Part shown: positions 50,902 to 59,779 of the stretch, in pieces | How the letters are laid out: each line of letters starts with the position of its first letter | Position numbering within the stretch: position 1 is the first letter of the stretch | From: CAVZTA01 sp963778025 | GTDB lineage: Bacteria > Chloroflexota > Limnocylindria > Limnocylindrales > CSP1-4 | Direction: 5' to 3' | NCBI GenBank assembly: GCA_963778025.1 | Contig: CAVZTA010000003.1 | Coordinates: forward strand, 545,207 to 609,206 | Length of the DNA stretch: 64,000 nt | Notes under the pieces: generated by a model | Database searches by the model: none | Told to the model about the DNA's origin: nothing | What the model saw: the letters and a program-made list of their open reading frames with translations, nothing else | Position numbers and translations under genes: made by a program

Positions 50902-51868
50902 TCAGGGCACGGGGAGCGCGATGCCGGCCTCTCGACAGTCATCGATCAGCTCGTCGAGCCCCTCATCGGTGTCGACCAGTCCGGGCACCCCGCAGACGAC
51001 GCGATCCAGGCCCAGCTCGACCCACCGACGGAGCTCCTCGGCGCGCGGCAGCAGCGTGCTGAAGTCGTAGGCCATGACGGCCGGCAGGTCCTCCTGACGC
51101 ATCATCCGTTGCCGCCCGGTGACGCGAAGCCCGGGATACGGCCAGGCCGGGTTCGTCCCGGTCGCCATCCTGAGCGTCGCCGGGTCTCGGCCGATCTCGT
51201 CGCACCGCCCGCGGACCGCCTCGATGGCGTCCGCCATCTCGTCGACCGCCGCGTCGATGTTGATCTCGTCGGCGTACCGCGCCGCGAGCGGGAAGGTCAC
51301 GTTCCGCCCGTGCCCGGCGACCAGCAACCGGATGTGGTCGCCGCCACCGGTGCGTGGCGCGTTGGCGACATCCTCGACGTGCGCATGGGCCCCGGTGAAC
51401 GTGAACGGCGCCTCGTCGCGCCGTGTCATGCGGCTCACGATCTCGAAGTGCTCCGACGAGGATCGCGAGGCGCTCCTTGAGCTCGGGGTACGGCTGTCCG
51501 AACGCCCGAGCCTCGTTGTCCTTGAAGCCCGCGCCCAGCCCCAGGACCAGCCGCCCGCCGCTGATCGTGTCCAGCGTCGCCGCCATCTTGGCGGTCATCG
51601 CCGGGTTCCGGAACGTGGAGTTGATGACGCAGAAGCCGATGTCGACCCGTGGGACCAGCGCCGCGACGGCGGTCTGGATGGTCACGCAGTCGAAGGCCGG
51701 TCCTTCCGGGTCCCACTTCGCGAGGACGTGTTCACCCGTCCACAGCGAGTCGAAGCCCAGGCGCTCGCCCAGCCGCGCGATCTCGAGGATGCGGGCCCAG
51801 GCGTCGGCCGGCCGCCAGCCCTCGAACTCGTTGAAGTAGCCCTGCGGCAGCAGCAGCCCGACCTTCAT
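50902..51868 (-). pseudogene. LLM-class flavin/F420-dependent oxidoreductase, apparent 1-base frameshift
   Basis: About 322 residues. From ATG 51868: VGLLLPQGYFNEFEGW, LGERLGFDSLWTGEHV and SGGRLVLGLGAGFKDNEARAF, the standard luciferase-like barrel start. At about 51455 one extra G in CTCGTCGGAGCAC breaks the frame; the next frame resumes EHFEIVSRMTRRDEAPFTFTG, then DEINIDAAVDEMADAIEAVR and a C-terminus of LGLDRVVCGVPGLVD. The family includes F420- and FMN-dependent enzymes, and the sequence alone does not decide between them. It is four bases after the amidohydrolase stop. Confidence 0.82.
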
Positions 51869-51872
51869 CGCA

Positions 51873-53141
51873 TCACTCCGCCGCGAGGCGACGGACACGA
51901 CGCCCGGCCAGGAACACGTCGAGCGGGCGGCCGAGGACATCGAGGTCCGCGACCGGATCGCCCGGCACGACCAGGATGTCCGCATCACGTCCCGGAGCCA
52001 GCCGGCCGACGGTCTCGCCGACGGCGATCGCCTCCGCCGCACCCGAGGTTCCCGCGACCAGCGCTTCGGTCGTGGACAGCCCGGCGTCCGTGAGCGCGTG
52101 CATCTCGAGCCAGCTGTTGCCCGCCCGGTAGTAGCCCCATGCGGAGTCCGAGCCCGCCATCAATCGGACGCCCGCGTCGTGGAGCCGGCGGACCGTGTCG
52201 AGCTTCTCGTCGTAGAGCCGCGAGAGCTCCGTGTGCGTCGCGACATCCTCCGGCGTCGGCGTCAGCCCGGCGGCCAGATCGTCGCGATACCGCCACAGCC
52301 AGGCGCGCAGGTCGTGCATCGTCGGGTTCACCCAGACGCCCGATCCGGCCATCCGATCGGCGAGGTCGGGCCGCCAGCGGTACGTCCCGTCGGCCTCGGC
52401 CATGGAGCAGTGGATGACCATGTCGATCCCCGCGTCGAGGACCGCCTCGATCGCGCTGTTCGGGACGGCATGTGCCGCCGTCAGCAGCTCGTGGCGATGC
52501 GCCTCGTCGATGAGCGCCTCGAGCTCCGGGGGCGTGAACGCCGGCAGGAACGGGTGCGACGTCCGGGTGCTGCCGCCCGACGACATGACCTTGATGAAGT
52601 CCGCGCCCTCGGCGACCAGGCGGCGGACCGCCGATCGGACGCCCTCGACCCCGTCGGCCGCACCGCCGAAGTAGTGGAGGTGGCCACCCGTGATCGTGAC
52701 CGCGCGCCCCGCGACGACCATCCGCGGGCCCTCGGTGATGCCCAGCCGGATCGCGTCGCGGATGACGAACGCCACGCGACCCATGGAGCCGTTCTCGCGG
52801 ATGGTGGTGACACCGGATCGCAGCATCGCCTGGGCGTTGACGGCGGCCCGGACGAGCAGGAGCTCCTCGCCCTGCGCCGCGACGTCGTCGCCGCGCGTGC
52901 CATCCCCGATGCCCGCCAGGTGGGTATGACCGTCGACCAGGCCCGGCAGGATGGTGGCGTCCCCGTAGTCGTGGGTCGCGGCGCTCGCGCCGTCCGGGGG
53001 CCGCACGTCGGCCCGCCGCCCGATGGCCCGGATCGTCGAGCCCTCGAGCAGGATGGCGGCGTCCTCGAGTGACGGCGCGCCGGTCCCATCGAACAGCCGA
53101 GCGGCGGTGAGGATCGAGAACGCACCACTCGTTTGTGTCAA
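51873..53141 (-). CDS. amidohydrolase family protein (prolidase/imidazolonepropionase-like)
   Basis: A 422-residue metal-dependent amidohydrolase. The N-terminal small domain (ILTAARLFDGTGAPSLEDAAILLEG, in two strands) is followed by GLVDGHTHLAG with the HxH motif (about 72). ADFIKVMSSGGS carries the probable carboxylated lysine (about 190), TAAHAVPNSAI and MVIHCSMAEADG the metal histidines, and LMAGSDSAWG the catalytic Asp (about 322). It resembles Xaa-Pro or Xaa-Arg dipeptidase-like members. No signal peptide is seen. Its start overlaps the start of the divergent sialidase-like gene by seven bases. Confidence 0.87.
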   Translation of the reverse strand: MTQTSGAFSILTAARLFDGTGAPSLEDAAILLEGSTIRAIGRRADVRPPDGASAATHDYGDATILPGLVDGHTHLAGIGDGTRGDDVAAQGEELLLVRAAVNAQAMLRSGVTTIRENGSMGRVAFVIRDAIRLGITEGPRMVVAGRAVTITGGHLHYFGGAADGVEGVRSAVRRLVAEGADFIKVMSSGGSTRTSHPFLPAFTPPELEALIDEAHRHELLTAAHAVPNSAIEAVLDAGIDMVIHCSMAEADGTYRWRPDLADRMAGSGVWVNPTMHDLRAWLWRYRDDLAAGLTPTPEDVATHTELSRLYDEKLDTVRRLHDAGVRLMAGSDSAWGYYRAGNSWLEMHALTDAGLSTTEALVAGTSGAAEAIAVGETVGRLAPGRDADILVVPGDPVADLDVLGRPLDVFLAGRRVRRLAAE

Positions 53142-54269
53142 CGTCTTCCTCCGTGATCGACCACATCGAGAGCCATGTCGTCTACGAGAACCCCCAGCCG
53201 ATGCTGCGCAGCCGGCACGGCTACTTCCCGGGTCTGGTGCAGCTCGCCTCCGGGGAGCTGCTCGCGCTGCTGGTCATCGGCGAGGCGTTCGAATCCGTCG
53301 ACCTCACCACCCACGTTGCTCGCTCGTCCGACGACGGCCGGACCTGGACGCTGCAAGGACCGCTCCTGGACAAGTCGCGCGACAGCCGTCCGACCAGCGA
53401 TTTCCTCAAGCCGCTGGTCCTCCGGGACGGCTCGCTGATCGCGCTGGGCTACCGCTTCCATCGCGATGACCCGGAGCAGACGATCGCGATCCAGGAGACC
53501 GATGGCGCGCTGCCCGGTGACGACATCGTCGCATCCTCGACGGACGACGGACGGACGTGGAGCGCGGCGAGGATCATCCCGCGGCGCACGCCCGAGCTCC
53601 TGGAGATCCCGTCGCGCTCGGTGCAGCTCGCGTCCGGCGACATCGTCGCGACGGCCGGCCTGTTCACGATGCCCGACGGGTCGCGTCCGAGCGGCCAGTT
53701 CGGGCCACTCCTCCGGAGCACGGATGGCGGCCAGACCTGGGACGACGGGGTCCGCTACTTCGACTCGCCGCAGCACTCCATCGCCGCCTACGAGTCGCAC
53801 GTGTGCGAGATGCAGCCCGGCCGCCTCGTCGCGATCTGCTGGGCGTTCGACATCGCGGCGGGCCGCTACCTCTCGAACCAGGTGACGGTGTCGCACGACG
53901 ACGGGCACACCTGGTCGGCACCCATCGACACGGGGCACCAGGCCGAGTCCGCGAACCTCCTGTACCTGGGCGGCGAGCGGTTGCTCAGCATCCACTGCCA
54001 CCGCGGCGCCGACGTCGGGCTGGTCGTTCGGCGTCATCGACTTCACCGGGGATCGCTGGACGCCGATCGCGGAACGCACGATCTGGGGCGGCTCGATGCC
54101 GCAGCAGACGCACGACGGGCAGACGTTCTTCGAGTTCGCCCACGCGATCCGGTTCGGCCAGGGCTCGCTCCTGCGGTCGCGCAGCGGGGACATCCTGGCC
54201 ACGCACTGGTGCGTCGTCGACGGCCAGGGCCGGGTCCTGACGCACCGCTTGCGGGTCACACTGGACTGA
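53135..54269 (+). pseudogene. BNR-repeat sialidase-like protein, apparent 1-base frameshift
   Basis: About 377 residues forming a six-bladed propeller. Three Asp-box (BNR) motifs are visible: SSDDGRTWT (about residue 68), SSTDDGRTWSAA (about 130) and RSTDGGQTWDDG (about 192), with a fourth, SHDDGHTWSAP (about 250). At about 54020 one extra base interrupts the frame; the next frame continues FGVIDFTGDRWTPIAERTIW and GSLLRSRSGDILATHW, to TGA 54267. No signal peptide is present, so it is not a classic secreted sialidase. GTG 53135 overlaps the divergent gene; GTG 53153 is an alternative start. Confidence 0.75.
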
Positions 54270-54297
54270 TCCTCTCGAGGCGGCCGGCGGGCGCGCC

Positions 54298-54332
54298 GGA
54301 TCGGCGGGATCCACCGTGGACCCCGCCGATCC
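54298..54332. terminator. bidirectional terminator hairpin
   Basis: GGATCGGCGGG (54298-54308) pairs perfectly with CCCGCCGATCC (54322-54332), and the inner TCCAC/GTGGA extends the stem. It lies between the stops of the sialidase-like gene (54269) and the RTX-repeat gene (54348), as expected for a shared terminator in a GC-rich genome. No T-run follows. Confidence 0.75.
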
Positions 54333-54347
54333 GAGCGAAGGCGAGAC

Positions 54348-55331
54348 CTACTTGACCGTGACCTGGATCAGGCCGTTCACCGCTGCTGCGACCGAGACGT
54401 CGTCGGCTCCGTCGAGGGAGTCGATCGTGAGCCGGTCGAGCGCGGGGTCTGGATGCGCGATCCGCACCGAGGCCGCGAGGCCGGCGACGTCGACGGCTCC
54501 GCCGTTCGCGGTGGCCGCGATCATGTCGATGCCGGCCGTGCCCTCGATCTGGACCGCGTCGGCGGCGCCGTCGGAGAAGTCGCTGCCGGGGCTGTTCGCC
54601 AGGTCCGCGCTGACATCGGTCAGGCCGGTGCCAGCCAGATCGTCGATGGTGACGCTATCGGTCCCGTCGAGGGCGTTGACGTCGAGCGCCTCGATGTCGT
54701 TGAGATCCATGACGATGCCACCGAGGTTCCGGGTGAACCGCACCCGGTGACCCACGGCCGTCGCGGCGAAGACCTCGTTGCCGCCTGATCCGTTGAACAC
54801 GTGCGTGTCGAAGCCCGGCCCACCATCGACGGTGTCCGAGCCATCGCCCGGGTCCCACACGAAGGTGTCGTCGCCGGACCCGAGGAACGCGGTGTCGGCG
54901 CCGCCGTTGCCGTCGACGAAGTCGTTGCCGCGACCGCCGAAGAAGGTCTCGTTGCCGCTGCCGCCGAGGAGGATGTCGTCGCCTCGGCCACCGGACACGA
55001 TCGTCGGCTTGGCGGTCGTGAAGGCGCCGTTGGCGGTGTCGAGGAGGACGAAGTCGTTGCCGCGTCCCGCCTGGACGACGATCGATCCGAAGCGGGCGGT
55101 GTCGAAGGTGGCGTCGGCCGAGCCATCGGCGTCGATGTCGACGTGCAGCTGGGTGGGGTCCGTTGCGCTCAGGCGGAGCGCGATCCGGTCGGCGAACGGG
55201 CTACCGGTCACGCGGAGCGTGCCGTCGACGACCTTTGCCCGAACGGCGGGCGCCGCGCTCACGGCCGGAACGGCGATCGCCGCGGTGAGTGCCGCCAGGG
55301 AGGTCGCCGCCAGCAGTGTCTTTCGTGTCAT
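54348..55331 (-). CDS. secreted RTX-like calcium-binding repeat protein
   Basis: A 327-residue protein. Residues 1-30 are a Sec signal peptide (KTLLAATSLAALTAAIAVPA). Residues about 35-85 form a beta domain (VVDGTLRVTGSPFADRIALR). Residues 95-185 contain glycine/aspartate nonapeptides such as SGGRGDDILLGGSGNETFFG, GRGNDFVDGNGGAD and GDGSDTVDGGPG, the GGxGxDxLx calcium-binding beta-roll of RTX proteins. The C-terminal half is beta-rich with repeated 'aDl.G.D' patterns. A cleavable N-terminal signal, not a type I secretion tail, is unusual for classical RTX toxins. ATG 55331 has an AGGAG site. Confidence 0.8.
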   Translation of the reverse strand: MTRKTLLAATSLAALTAAIAVPAVSAAPAVRAKVVDGTLRVTGSPFADRIALRLSATDPTQLHVDIDADGSADATFDTARFGSIVVQAGRGNDFVLLDTANGAFTTAKPTIVSGGRGDDILLGGSGNETFFGGRGNDFVDGNGGADTAFLGSGDDTFVWDPGDGSDTVDGGPGFDTHVFNGSGGNEVFAATAVGHRVRFTRNLGGIVMDLNDIEALDVNALDGTDSVTIDDLAGTGLTDVSADLANSPGSDFSDGAADAVQIEGTAGIDMIAATANGGAVDVAGLAASVRIAHPDPALDRLTIDSLDGADDVSVAAAVNGLIQVTVK

Positions 55332-55549
55332 CTCATCTCCTACCGCCATCCGATGTCTCTCATCGGCCGGACGTGGTCGGTGGGGGATGACGTGTCGAAG
55401 GGGAAACGGGACACCGGTGGCAACCGGATTTCTCAGCGAGTGCCGCCGTCCGTGGGCCCGCGGGATGCCCGTCCCGAGGGAGATCCAGGCCGGATGTCGA
55501 CTCCGTAGCGGGGACGTGGATCGACAGCCGCAGCCCTCAAGGAGACGAC
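55332..55549. other. 218-bp divergent promoter region, no gene
   Basis: The gap between the RTX-like gene and the 55550 gene shows no supportable ORF, no clear operator palindrome and no RNA fold. It must contain both promoters. A GGAAAC at about 55402 could be an ECF-type -35, but I cannot support this further. Confidence 0.3.
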
Positions 55550-55768
55550 ATGACCGCGTTGTTCCATGACATCTGGGATGACGACGAACCCATGATGGAG
55601 CGCGCTCCCGAAGCGATCGCGCTACCGCCTGCGGGGTCGCAGGAGGCGGATGGAGGGCCGGAAACGGCGTCGCACCTGCGGCCGACAGGCGCGGTGCACG
55701 CTCCCAGTCCCGAGGCAGCCAGACGCGAGCGCGTCACCGCGCTCCTGGCCCGGATCCGACCCCGGTGA
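55550..55768 (+). CDS. small acidic protein, unknown function
   Basis: A 72-residue protein: MTALFHDIWDDDEPMMERAP, then a Pro/Gly-rich middle and a basic tail (RRERVTALLARIRPR). AAGGAGACGAC precedes the ATG, a good ribosome binding site. It has no membrane segment, cysteine pair or known motif. The acidic start and basic end could pair with a partner protein. It converges on the MarR gene with a 41-bp gap. Confidence 0.6.
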   Translation: MTALFHDIWDDDEPMMERAPEAIALPPAGSQEADGGPETASHLRPTGAVHAPSPEAARRERVTALLARIRPR

Positions 55769-55809
55769 CGTCTCGGCACGTCCTTCCCGGACGGTGCCTT
55801 CGACAAGGA

Positions 55810-56307
55810 TCAGAAGGGCGACTCCAGGCCGGCCAGGAGCTTGCGTAGCAACCGTTCGAGCGTCTGGATCTCCTTCGGATCGAACCGCTCCAACAGCTCC
55901 CGATCGCTGACGGAGTTGGCCTCGACGGCGGCATCGACGATCTCGAGACCCGCGTCGGTCAACTCCACGATCACCCCGCGGCGGTCCTCGGGATCGGGCA
56001 GCCGCCGCACAAATCCGCGACGCTCCATCCGATCCAGCCGGCTGGTCACGCCCGCCGAGGACAGCATCAGCCCGTGACCGAGCCGGGTCGGGGACAAGCG
56101 ATGCGGCGGTCCGGCCGTTCGCAGCGCGCTCAGCATCCCGACCTCTCCACGGCTCAGCCCGAACCGGTCGAAGACGGCTTCCTGCCGCCGCGCGAGGTGC
56201 GGCCCGATCCGCGCCAAGCGTGCGGTCACCTGGAGCGATCCCACGTCCAGGTCGGGGCGGGCGCTGTCCCACTTGGCCAGCAACTTGTCGGTGAAGTCGT
56301 CGGACAT
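55810..56307 (-). CDS. MarR-family transcriptional regulator
   Basis: A 165-residue winged-helix regulator. LSRGEVGMLSALRTAGPPHRLSPTRLG covers helices 2-3 (in parts), GLMLSSAGVTSRLDRMERRGFV is the recognition helix (about residues 75-96), and RLPDPEDRRGVIVELTDAG is the wing, with the family's DxRxxxVxLT pattern. MarR proteins repress divergent genes and respond to phenolics, oxidants or drugs. Here it is divergent from an ECF sigma factor, and a 22-bp palindrome lies between them. No Shine-Dalgarno site precedes ATG 56307, so the transcript may be leaderless. Confidence 0.9.
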   Translation of the reverse strand: MSDDFTDKLLAKWDSARPDLDVGSLQVTARLARIGPHLARRQEAVFDRFGLSRGEVGMLSALRTAGPPHRLSPTRLGHGLMLSSAGVTSRLDRMERRGFVRRLPDPEDRRGVIVELTDAGLEIVDAAVEANSVSDRELLERFDPKEIQTLERLLRKLLAGLESPF

Positions 56308-56343
56308 TTGCCCAATGGTAATCGCACCTCTGTCGCATGAGAG

Positions 56344-56365
56344 TATCTATCTCGCGAGAAAGATA
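56344..56365. promoter_or_regulatory. 22-bp near-perfect palindrome, probable MarR operator
   Basis: The element begins TATCTATCTCG and ends CGAGAAAGATA; the 11-base arms match at 10 of 11 positions around a central CG. It lies in the 84-bp gap between the MarR gene (start 56307) and the ECF sigma gene (start 56392) and is AT-rich against its surroundings. A further TATCTC half-site follows at 56374-56379. Size and symmetry suit a MarR dimer. Confidence 0.65.
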
Positions 56366-56391
56366 TTCGCGTGTATCTCAGGAGTGAAGCG

Positions 56392-57075
56392 ATGGCTGCA
56401 ACCGGGACGCTCGGCGGAGCCCCTCCCACTGTGGATCGATCGGTGCGCGACGCGTGCGCCGACGGATGTCTCCTCCGCGAGATGATCGGCGGGTCCGAAG
56501 CGGCCTTCGCCGCCCTCTACGACCGGTACAGCGCCCCGATCTTCGCGACGGCCCAGCAGGCATCACAGGACCGTGGGGTCGCGGCGGAGGTCGTCCAGGA
56601 GACCTTCCTCGCGCTCTGGAACCGGGCCGAGCTCTTCGATCCATCGCGCGGCTCGCTCATCGCCTGGCTGTCCACGATCGCCAGGAACCGGACCGTCGAC
56701 CACTACCGCGCCGCACGCCGCCGATCGGTGGCGGCACCGTTCTCCGCCTTCGGTGAAGCGGATGCCACGGACGCGTCGACCGACTGGCTCGAGCGGTCCG
56801 GCCAGCTCGTCGCCGCCGCGGCGCCCGAGCCCGATCCGGAGGCGGCCTTGTCGTCCAAGGAGACACGCGAAGCGCTCGCCGCCGGTGTGGCGGTCCTCCG
56901 GTCGCCCGAGCGGCAGGTCATCCTCCTCGCCTACCAGGAGGGCCTATCCCAATCGGAGATCGCGGCACGTCTGGGCTGGCCCATCGGGACCGTCAAGACG
57001 AGGATGCGGCGGGCGCATCGCCGACTGCGTGAGCAGCTGGGATCGTCGCTTTCGCCAGAGCCCGGTGCAGGCTGA
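56392..57075 (+). CDS. ECF-type RNA polymerase sigma factor
   Basis: A 227-residue sigma-70 family protein. Region 2: FAALYDRYSAPIFATAQQAS, EVVQETFLALWNRAELFDPS and SLIAWLSTIARNRTVDHYRAARRR (in parts, residues 35-115). Region 4: LRSPERQVILLAYQEGLSQS, then EIAARLGWPIGTVKTRMRRA (about 170-210). The linker is longer than average. There is no anti-sigma gene next to it; the next gene is convergent. ATG 56392 has AGGAG eight bases upstream, while an upstream in-frame GTG (56371) lies by the operator. Regulation by the divergent MarR protein is probable. Confidence 0.9.
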   Translation: MAATGTLGGAPPTVDRSVRDACADGCLLREMIGGSEAAFAALYDRYSAPIFATAQQASQDRGVAAEVVQETFLALWNRAELFDPSRGSLIAWLSTIARNRTVDHYRAARRRSVAAPFSAFGEADATDASTDWLERSGQLVAAAAPEPDPEAALSSKETREALAAGVAVLRSPERQVILLAYQEGLSQSEIAARLGWPIGTVKTRMRRAHRRLREQLGSSLSPEPGAG

Positions 57076-57096
57076 CCCAGCGGCGGTTCCCGAGCC

Positions 57097-58436
57097 TCAG
57101 CGCGCAGCGTGGAGCTGGTCGGCGTACGACTCGAGCGCTCGGGCCACCTTGGCCAGCGGCTCCATCAGGGCGAGCGTGCACAGGTCGCCGCACCGGACGG
57201 CGAACGACGCCGCGTCCCGCAGCCGTTCCTCCATGAGTACCCATGCCGCATCGCGATGCGGCAGCAGGTAGTCGACCGCGTAGAACAGCTCGAAGCCGGG
57301 GCCAGCGGTGACACCGGGCCGGTCCGGTCCCACGGGTTGCGTCGTGACGATGGACCCGAGCGGCTTGATCACCGTGTACATCATCCCGACCGACACGTTC
57401 GCCAGGACCTCGAGCTGCTCGGGCGTCTCATCGGTGTTCGCGAAGTAGCGCGACAGCAGCTGCAGCAGGACCTCGTACGCCACGTTCAGCAGGTCCATGG
57501 CGCGCGTCGTCCCGGGATCGGTGATGAGCGGCACGCTGACGCCGGTCGCCTGGGGCCGCACGTTGGCCGCCACGACCGGCCGGGTGGGCTCGAACGCCGG
57601 GTCTGACCGCTTCGCCTCGAGGTAGTCGTCGAGGATGCCGAGCAGGCGCCCGAAATGGGCGTCGCGCCACTCGCCACGTGCGCCCTCGCCCTGCTCGACG
57701 ATCGTGTCGATGGCCTGCCGCGCCGAGGCCAGGTCGGTGACCGCGACGAGCTCGGGCCACCGGAAGTGCACCTCGGTCGCCTGCGCGCTGGGTGGGCCGA
57801 TGAACAGCCGCTCGGGTCCGAGGCGCTCGGTCAGTCGCTCGAACCCGGCCTGGATCGACCGGTAGAGCTGGCCGATCGTGTCGAACTCCTGCAGGGACGG
57901 GACGATCTCGTCCTGGTCGTCGTGGGGCAAGCGCCACGGCCTGCTCGATCGCCTCGAATCCCTCGGCGTCCTCGATGTCCATGCCCTCGGGTCGTTCGAG
58001 GAACGCGAAGTGGCGTAGCGCCGCTTCGCCGAACGGCACCAGCTCGATCCGGACCCCGGCCGGGTAGCTGTACGCAGGCATCGGGAAGTTCGGGCGCGCG
58101 AGGCGGGGCGCCGCGCCGACGGCTGTCAGCAGGTTCTGGACGAGCGCCAGATGGAGCATCTCCTGCTCGCTGATGGACAGGAGCGTCTTGCGCCAGCGGT
58201 GGACCGCGGCCAGCGGTCGGGCGTCAGCCCCTCCTCGACGCTCTGCTTGAGCGAGAACGCGGCGAACAGGTACTGGAGCATGACCAGGTGCTCGAGCTCC
58301 GCGCGCCTTGCCGAGCGTGTAGATGAGCGCCTCGCGGTGCTCGAGACCGCCGCCGGCAGGGTCGTCCTTGCCCCGGCGGACGGCGAGGACGCTCGCCAGC
58401 GGACCGTGGGGGTCGGTCGATGCGCTGCTCGATCAC
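57097..58436 (-). pseudogene. ferritin-like iminophenyl-pyruvate dimer synthase (VioB-like) domain protein, several apparent frameshifts
   Basis: Starting at GTG 58436, the protein is spread over at least four frame changes. LASVLAVRRGKDDPAGG and EALIYTLGKA lead to AELEHLVMLQYLFAAFSLKQS, then SEQEMLHLALVQNLLTAVGA, PNFPMPAYSYPAGVRIELVPFGEAALRHF (given in parts) and, from about 57930, an intact 277-residue tail with GQLYRSIQAGFERL and LLNVAYEVLLQLLSRYF. The E..H and EQEMLH pairs are the di-iron ligands of a ferritin-like domain, as in the VioB/StaD-type iminophenyl-pyruvate dimer synthase family. It may oxidise an amino acid-derived substrate. It follows the UBP zinc-finger gene by ten bases. 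Confidence 0.7.
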
Positions 58437-58445
58437 GCGCGACGG

Positions 58446-58741
58446 TCACCGCTCGGCGGTCGGGTAGCCCGGGAGACCCGGGAGCGTAGAGGCGGTCGTC
58501 CACGTAGCACCATCGCCAGTCCTCGTCGGGTTGCGCGGACCGGATCATCGGATGGCCCGTCTCGCGGAAGTGCGCCGTCGCGTGTCGGTTGGGACTCTCG
58601 TTGCAGCAGCTCGTCCGGCCGCAGACGAGGCACTGACGCAGGTGCACCCAGACGTCATCGGTCTCGACGCACGACGCAGCAGACGTCGAGCGGGGGGTCG
58701 ACCTGGATCTCGGTCTCGAAGTGGTCACAGAACAGCGTCAC
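58446..58741 (-). pseudogene. UBP-type zinc finger protein, apparent frameshifts
   Basis: About 98 residues starting at GTG 58741. FCDHFETEIQVDPPLDVCC is followed, after one extra base near 58675, by CVETDDVWVHLRQCLVCGRT and SCCNESPNRHATAHFRETGH, ending WRWCYVDDRLYAPG. The Cys/His ladder is that of the ubiquitin-protease zinc finger (zf-UBP), which in eukaryotes binds the free ubiquitin C-terminus. Bacterial stand-alone copies are small and of unknown role. The stop at 58446 requires one more base correction. It lies directly upstream of the ferritin-like gene on the same strand. Confidence 0.75.
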
Positions 58742-58827
58742 GTGACGACCTCTCGGGTGAGCGCAGGCGCCCCCACGCTCGAGACACTAACACCGAACCT
58801 TCACGACCTGCCCGCCGCGCGCCGATG

Positions 58828-59769
58828 TCAGCCCGACCGCGCTCCCGCACCCGCATCGCCCGGGTTCGTCGGACGCGCCCCGCCCCCGGGTCCGAGCGCA
58901 TTCGCCTCCTCGAGGTAGCCCCGGAACGCGTCGGCCAACTCCGTGAACTCGAGCGGGAAGATGTACTTGGTCGACGGGCTCTGACCCAGCGCCTTGAACG
59001 CCTCGAGGTACTGGAGCGCCATCGTCTTCTGATCGATCTGCGACGCCGCCTGGAAGATCCGCTCGAGCGCCAGCGAGAACCCTTCGGCCCGCAGGATGGC
59101 GGCCTGGCGATCGCCCTCGGCACGCAGGATCTCGGCCTGCTTGGTCCCTTCGGCGACGTTGATCGCGGACTGCCGGCTGCCCTCCGACTCGGTGATGACC
59201 GCCCGTCGGGTCCGCTCAGCCGAGAGCTGCCGGTTCATCGCGTCCTGGACGTCACGCGGCGGGGTGATCTCGCGGATCTCGACCGTCGTGACCTTGCCGC
59301 CCCAGCGCTCGGTCACCTCGTCGAGCTTGACGCGGAGCACCTCGTTGATCTGCTCGCGCTTCGACAGCACGTCGTCGAGGAGGATGTCGCCGACCACCGC
59401 GCGGAGCGTCGTCGTGGCGATGTTCTGCAGCGCCCCGTTGAAGTTCTGGACCTCGATCACGCTCCGGTACGGGTCGGCGATCCGCCAGTAGATCAGGAAG
59501 TCGATGCTGATCGGCGCGTTGTCCTTGGTGATGCCGGTCTGACTGGGCACCTCGATGAACTGCTCGCGCAGGTCGACCCGCACGCCGCGCTGGACGACCG
59601 GCACGACGAACACCCAGCCGGGGCCTTTGACCTCGTTGGGACTCGTCCGACCGAGCGTGAACACCAGCAGCCGCTCGTACTGGTTGACGATCTTGATGGC
59701 CGCGAAGAACACGAACAGCGCGACCAGGACGATGAACAGGACGGCCAGCGCGATCGCGACGATCTCCAT
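58828..59769 (-). CDS. SPFH/Band 7 (slipin/stomatin-like) membrane protein
   Basis: A 313-residue protein. One N-terminal membrane helix (residues 5-25, AIALAVLFIVLVALFVFFAA) is followed by the SPFH domain: VNQYERLLVFTLGRTSPNEV, GWVFVVPVVQRGVRVDLREQ, ITKDNAPISIDFLIYWRIAD and TTLRAVVGDILLDDVLSKRE. A helical region rich in Ala, Glu and Arg (about 195-260) is the oligomerising coiled coil. These proteins organise membrane microdomains and work with NfeD proteins. Two nfeD-type genes precede it by ten bases, the classic slipin-NfeD operon. Confidence 0.92.
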   Translation of the reverse strand: MEIVAIALAVLFIVLVALFVFFAAIKIVNQYERLLVFTLGRTSPNEVKGPGWVFVVPVVQRGVRVDLREQFIEVPSQTGITKDNAPISIDFLIYWRIADPYRSVIEVQNFNGALQNIATTTLRAVVGDILLDDVLSKREQINEVLRVKLDEVTERWGGKVTTVEIREITPPRDVQDAMNRQLSAERTRRAVITESEGSRQSAINVAEGTKQAEILRAEGDRQAAILRAEGFSLALERIFQAASQIDQKTMALQYLEAFKALGQSPSTKYIFPLEFTELADAFRGYLEEANALGPGGGARPTNPGDAGAGARSG

Positions 59770-59779
59770 CCGGGTGCTC

